Positions 60,812 through 64,000 of a stretch of 64,000 bases of DNA are shown piece by piece. Origin of the DNA: Bin103 sp002238925 (GTDB lineage Bacteria; Spirochaetota; Spirochaetia; SZUA-6; Bin103). How positions within the stretch are numbered: position 1 is the first letter of the stretch; every line of letters starts with the position of its first letter. The position numbers and the translations under genes are program-made. The notes beneath the pieces were generated by a model. That model saw only the letters and a list, made by a program, of their open reading frames with translations. It was not told where the DNA came from and did no database searches. The stretch lies in contig OZ242313.1 of the NCBI GenBank assembly GCA_965208065.1, positions 2,356,001-2,420,000 on the forward strand, read 5' to 3'.

Positions 60812-60845
60812 CTTGACCCCACGCTTGACCGGTTCGCCCTTGACT
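60812..60845 (+). repeat. Three CTTGAC(C/T) direct repeats upstream of the GPP34-P450 gene
   Basis: CTTGACC at 60812 and 60824 and CTTGACT at 60839, spaced 12 and 15 bases, about 100 bases ahead of the start. They may be -35-like elements or a regulator's sites. The rest of the 271-base gap 60678-60948 contains no other gene that I can support. Confidence 0.35.
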
Positions 60846-60948
60846 AGCATCCTGTACCGGACATGCTGTCGCACACTCCTCGCATGTCGGCATCATCGAC
60901 GGGTGGGGACGGGAGCCGTCTGTTGTCGACTTGGCACGGTTGAGGCTG

Positions 60949-62961
60949 ATGCTGCGGATCGCGGAAGAGATTCTCGTTCTCATTATCGATAGCGAAAAGG
61001 GCGGCATCCGTGCCTCCCTCTCGGACCATTCCCGTGACGTCGTGATTGCCGGCGCGGTATTGATGGACCTGGCGCTGGAACAACGCATCGACACGGATCT
61101 TCAGCAACTGTTTCCCGTCGACCCCACGCCGCTCGGAGACGACCTGCTCGATTCCACCCTGGCGGACATCTGCGCGGAAACGAACTACCGCGACGCCGCC
61201 TACTGGGTCACTCGTACCGCGGCGAGAAGTGACCAAATCCGCCAGCGGGCGCTCGACCGACTTGTCGCGCACGGCATACTCGACAGCGAAGAAAACGGCA
61301 TGGTGTTTCTTTCGCGGCTGATTTCACGCGTCCGGCGCTATCCTCCCGCCAGCATGAGAGCCACGGAGGATGTCGAGTTCCGGATCATGCGAGTGATCTT
61401 CAGTCAGGACATCCCCGAACCGCGCGACGCCGTGATCATCGGGCTCGCGGCATCGTGCGGCGTGTTCGAGAGCCTGCTCTCCCCACAGGAGCTCGCGGAG
61501 GTCCAGGGACGGATCGATGAGATCGCTCAGCTCGATCTTATCGGACGAGTGGTCACGGAGGCTCTCCGCGGGATCGATCCTCCCACACCGCGCGGCATGC
61601 CGGCGCGTCTGCCCGAAGAGATACCGCAGGCGCCCGGATGGCCGCTCCTCGGCAGTGCAGTCGAGATGGCGGGCGATCTGCGCGCATTCCTCACACGGCA
61701 ATACCTGCAGCACGGTCCGGTGTTCCGCGTGCGGGCGTTCAATCGCCGCTACATCGCACTCGTCGGTCCGGAAGCGAATAACTTTGTCACCAACTCGGGA
61801 CAGAACCATCTTCGCTCGTTCGAAACCTGGCGCGACTTCAACTCCGTCAACGGCGGTCTTCATGTCCTGATGAGCATGGACGGCCCCGAGCACCTGCGCA
61901 TGCGCAAGGTGCAGGCGGATGGATACTCGCCCAAGCTCATCGAGAGCCGGCTCGACGATGTCGTCGACATCACCCGCCGCGGGATCGCCGGATGGCCCGA
62001 GGGTCAGGCCATGAGCGTCCTCAATGCGTTGCAGCGCATCGTCGCCGAGCAACTCGGCGTGCTGCTTACCGGCGTTCCGCCACGAGACTACCTCGACGAC
62101 GTGGCTGCCTTTCTCGACGTGCTGCTGAAGACGCAGGTGACCCGGCAGTGGCCGGCCCTGTTGGTTCACCTGCCGCGATTTCAGCGCGCGCGCAAGCGTG
62201 CCAACGAACTGTACAAAGAACTGCTCACCGTCCACGAGCGCGACGCGCACGCAGGCGGCGATGCCGATTACATCGACACGCTCATCAACCTGCACCGAAC
62301 CGACCCGCAGTTCTTCCCGGAGACGGACATGATGTTGGCGTTCCTGGGTCCCTATTTTGCCGGACTCGATACCTCGGCTACCGTGTGTTCGTTCATGCTC
62401 CACGCAATCCTGACTCACCCGGAGTTGCACGCGCAGATGACCGCCGAAGTGGACTCTTGGTTCGACAACGGTGCGCTCACGGCGCAGGCCTTGCGCAAGC
62501 TCGACGTGACCCATCGCATCGCGCTCGAGACGCTGCGCATGTATCCCATCATCCCTGCCATACCACGGGTCGTCACGAACACGTTCGAGTTCGGCGGCTA
62601 TGAGATCCCGGCCGGGTCCCAGGTACTGATCGGCAGCACCGTGGCACATCACCTGCCCGAGTGCTTCCCCGATCCGGGGCGCTTCGACATCGAGCGCTAC
62701 GGCCGCGAGCGCGCCGAGCATCGACAGGCCGGAGCCTTTGCCCCGTTCGGCGTCGGACGACATCGCTGTCTGGGTTTCGCATTTGCCGAGGTGCAGATTG
62801 CGATAACGATGGCGATTATCGTGCGCGAGACCGAATTGGTGCTCGAGCGACCGGACCGCCCGCTCAAGATCAAGCATGCGCCGCTCCCTCACCCCGCCGG
62901 CTCGTTCCGGGTACGGGTGGCCCGCCGCCGTGGCGGGAAGGCATCGGAGCGGTCACGGTGA
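60949..62961 (+). CDS. GPP34 (GOLPH3-like)-cytochrome P450 fusion protein
   Basis: About 670 residues; ATG 60949 (MLRIAEEILVLIID) matches the family start, and TTG 60931 is an alternative. Residues 1-207 are a GPP34 domain: AEEILVLIIDSEKGG, IAGAVLMDLALEQRI, PTPLGDDLLDSTLADI, then a helical run with VRRYPPAS. Eukaryotic GOLPH3/Vps74 bind phosphatidylinositol-4-phosphate. Residues about 224-655 are a P450: I-helix FAGLDTSA near 469, E527-x-x-R530, and heme loop FGVGRHRCLG with Cys607 as iron ligand. No membrane anchor is seen; the GPP34 part may place the oxygenase at the membrane. No redox partner is encoded nearby. The next gene overlaps it by four bases. Substrate unknown. Confidence 0.9.
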   Translation: MLRIAEEILVLIIDSEKGGIRASLSDHSRDVVIAGAVLMDLALEQRIDTDLQQLFPVDPTPLGDDLLDSTLADICAETNYRDAAYWVTRTAARSDQIRQRALDRLVAHGILDSEENGMVFLSRLISRVRRYPPASMRATEDVEFRIMRVIFSQDIPEPRDAVIIGLAASCGVFESLLSPQELAEVQGRIDEIAQLDLIGRVVTEALRGIDPPTPRGMPARLPEEIPQAPGWPLLGSAVEMAGDLRAFLTRQYLQHGPVFRVRAFNRRYIALVGPEANNFVTNSGQNHLRSFETWRDFNSVNGGLHVLMSMDGPEHLRMRKVQADGYSPKLIESRLDDVVDITRRGIAGWPEGQAMSVLNALQRIVAEQLGVLLTGVPPRDYLDDVAAFLDVLLKTQVTRQWPALLVHLPRFQRARKRANELYKELLTVHERDAHAGGDADYIDTLINLHRTDPQFFPETDMMLAFLGPYFAGLDTSATVCSFMLHAILTHPELHAQMTAEVDSWFDNGALTAQALRKLDVTHRIALETLRMYPIIPAIPRVVTNTFEFGGYEIPAGSQVLIGSTVAHHLPECFPDPGRFDIERYGRERAEHRQAGAFAPFGVGRHRCLGFAFAEVQIAITMAIIVRETELVLERPDRPLKIKHAPLPHPAGSFRVRVARRRGGKASERSR

Positions 62962-64000
62962 CCGGCCACTCGCTCACCTGCCGGGACGCGGACGGCATCA
63001 CCGTGGACTGGATGCGGCGCGCACTTCGTGCGGGCGGCGTCTCCGACCCATCGGAAGTAAAGGAAGTCGTGGTCGAAAACCTGGGGGCGGCTACGAATGC
63101 GTTCGGCAGCCTCTTGCGTTGTCATCTGGTCGCGCAGGACGGCTCTCCCGCGGTGCCACGGAGCGTGATCGTGAAATTTCCCACCGACAGCGCGCTGGCG
63201 ATGAGGTTCGCCAAGTGGCTGGCGATTCACCAGCGGGAGTACGATTTCTATCGCCAAGTGGCGGCCCATGCGCCGATTCGATCGCCAGCTTTCCTGTACG
63301 GCGAGTTCGACGAAGACAGCCACCGGTTTGTACTGGTCCTCGAAGATCTCCGCCCGATGGAGGCGACGCCCCAGGCGGTTGGCGTCAACGCCGAACGCGC
63401 ACGGATCGCCGTTCGGGAGCTTGCCAACCTGCATGGAATGTTCTGGGAAGCGGTCGACAGGCCCCCGGTAGCCGGCAGCTACGACTGTCTCAGTCCGCGT
63501 TACGGACGGCGCATGCAGAGTGCCTACCTGCTGTGCCTTCCGCTGGTCCTGGAGCGCTTCAGCGACCACTTCTCGACCGGGACGGGACGTTTGGTGGAGG
63601 CCTTCGGGACACGGATCGGCGCACATTTCGCAAACGTGGCGACCGGCCCCGTTACTTTCATCCACGGGGACTACCGTGGGGAGAACCTGCTGTTCGACCC
63701 GGGTGACGCGGCCAAGCTCGCGGTCGTCGATTGGCAAGGCTGCGGCTTCGGCAGCGGCCTGTACGACGTCGCGTATTTCTTGGGAACCAGCGTCTCCGTC
63801 GACGATCGTCGGCGCATCGAGCGGCAGGTGGTGCAGGAATACCACGACATCGTGTGTCGCCACGGAGCAAAGAGCCTTTCGTTGGACGAATGCTGGCGCA
63901 GCTACCGCCAAAACATGCTCAGCTCGGTCGTTCCCTGCATCCTGGGGTGCGGAGGGATGGAGATGGCCGATCCGCGCATGCTGGATCTGGCCAAGGTGGG
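62958..64000 (+). CDS. Ecdysteroid-kinase-like/APH-fold phosphotransferase, C-terminus cut off
   Basis: At least 347 residues, continuing past the window. GTG start overlapping the P450 stop (GTGA). Kinase-fold motifs: SVIVKFPTDS supplies the ATP-binding Lys; LVLEDLRPM lies at the hinge; the catalytic loop FIHGDYRGENLLF has His236 and Asp238; VVDWQGCGFG has the metal-binding Asp258. The pattern (ATNAFGSLLRC early, HGDYRGENLLF) fits the ecdysteroid-kinase-like group, whose insect members phosphorylate steroid hydroxyls. Translational coupling to the P450 suggests hydroxylation followed by phosphorylation of the same molecule. Confidence 0.82.
   Translation, partial: MTGHSLTCRDADGITVDWMRRALRAGGVSDPSEVKEVVVENLGAATNAFGSLLRCHLVAQDGSPAVPRSVIVKFPTDSALAMRFAKWLAIHQREYDFYRQVAAHAPIRSPAFLYGEFDEDSHRFVLVLEDLRPMEATPQAVGVNAERARIAVRELANLHGMFWEAVDRPPVAGSYDCLSPRYGRRMQSAYLLCLPLVLERFSDHFSTGTGRLVEAFGTRIGAHFANVATGPVTFIHGDYRGENLLFDPGDAAKLAVVDWQGCGFGSGLYDVAYFLGTSVSVDDRRRIERQVVQEYHDIVCRHGAKSLSLDECWRSYRQNMLSSVVPCILGCGGMEMADPRMLDLAKV

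Noticed and set aside
1..64000. tRNA, rRNA, CRISPR arrays, insertion sequences or prophage
   Set aside because: Gaps between genes were read for cloverleaf arms, repeat-spacer patterns and transposase motifs; none was convincing.

Overview
The window is about 64 kb of GC-rich (well above 60% G+C by eye), densely coded bacterial DNA. No rRNA, tRNA, CRISPR array, transposase or phage gene was seen. The three dipeptide/oligopeptide-type binding proteins have a signal peptide ending in W/F-A followed directly by an acidic, glycine-rich stretch (AGGTED, AAGEGEQ, ASGEEEG) with no lipobox cysteine. This style is common in Spirochaetota. Together with abundant sulfatases, phytanoyl-CoA dioxygenase-like (PhyH) enzymes, sugar oxidoreductases and peptide transporters, it suggests a free-living or host-associated (for example marine or sponge-associated) spirochaete-like bacterium. 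That assignment is an inference.

Layout. 1-5.3 kb (minus): a tight operon of a polyprenyl-phosphate glycosyltransferase with a GtrA domain, a TMTC-like membrane/TPR protein and a GT22 mannosyltransferase (cut by the window edge), a plausible lipid-linked mannose and protein O-glycosylation module. 5.4-7.2 kb: PhyH dioxygenase plus an MDR dehydrogenase. 7.3-11.6 kb: peptide-type binding protein divergent from its two permeases. 11.6-16.3 kb (minus): an overlapping operon of two five-bladed-propeller glycosidase-like proteins, a phosphotransferase, a 38-codon small ORF and a Cys-type sulfatase, ending in a PhyH gene fragment. 16.4-17.3 kb: MntA/HepT toxin-antitoxin pair. 17.3-19.4 kb: ComB-like protein and an FAD oxidoreductase. 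19.6-23.0 kb (plus): hydroxyacid dehydrogenase, secreted propeller protein, ADP-ribosylglycohydrolase. 23.0-27.9 kb (minus): topA and recQ, the latter with a frameshift in its HRDC domain.

28-31.2 kb (plus): Gfo/Idh/MocA oxidoreductase, an HNH-type nuclease lipoprotein and an MDR dehydrogenase. 31.2-33.0 kb (minus): an ABC-class ATPase (PF09818 type) followed by a 28-codon methyltransferase remnant. 33.2-35.8 kb: modABC molybdate transporter. 35.8-37.5 kb (minus): ABC-F ATPase preceded by a 6-codon leader ORF and a hairpin. 37.7-39.4 kb: methyltransferase and second PhyH. 39.5-43.2 kb (minus): second peptide transporter. 43.5-45.2 kb: glucose-6-phosphate dehydrogenase with a coupled upstream small ORF. 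45.2-51.5 kb (minus): large glycosidase-like protein, M16 peptidase, PIN toxin/antitoxin. 51.7-54.7 kb (plus): FGGY kinase and sulfatase. 54.7-56.2 kb (minus): DUF2277 protein and a membrane LytTR regulator. 56.3-60.7 kb (plus): third peptide transporter. 60.9-64 kb (plus): a GPP34 (GOLPH3-like)/cytochrome P450 fusion translationally coupled to an ecdysteroid-kinase-like phosphotransferase. This last pair is the most unusual system in the window.

Common threads are scavenging of sulfated or glycosylated organic matter (two sulfatases, glycosidase-like proteins, sugar kinase and dehydrogenases, three importers none of which has ATPase genes nearby), surface glycosylation, and gene decay: three short remnants of genes and one frameshift sit at the ends of operons.
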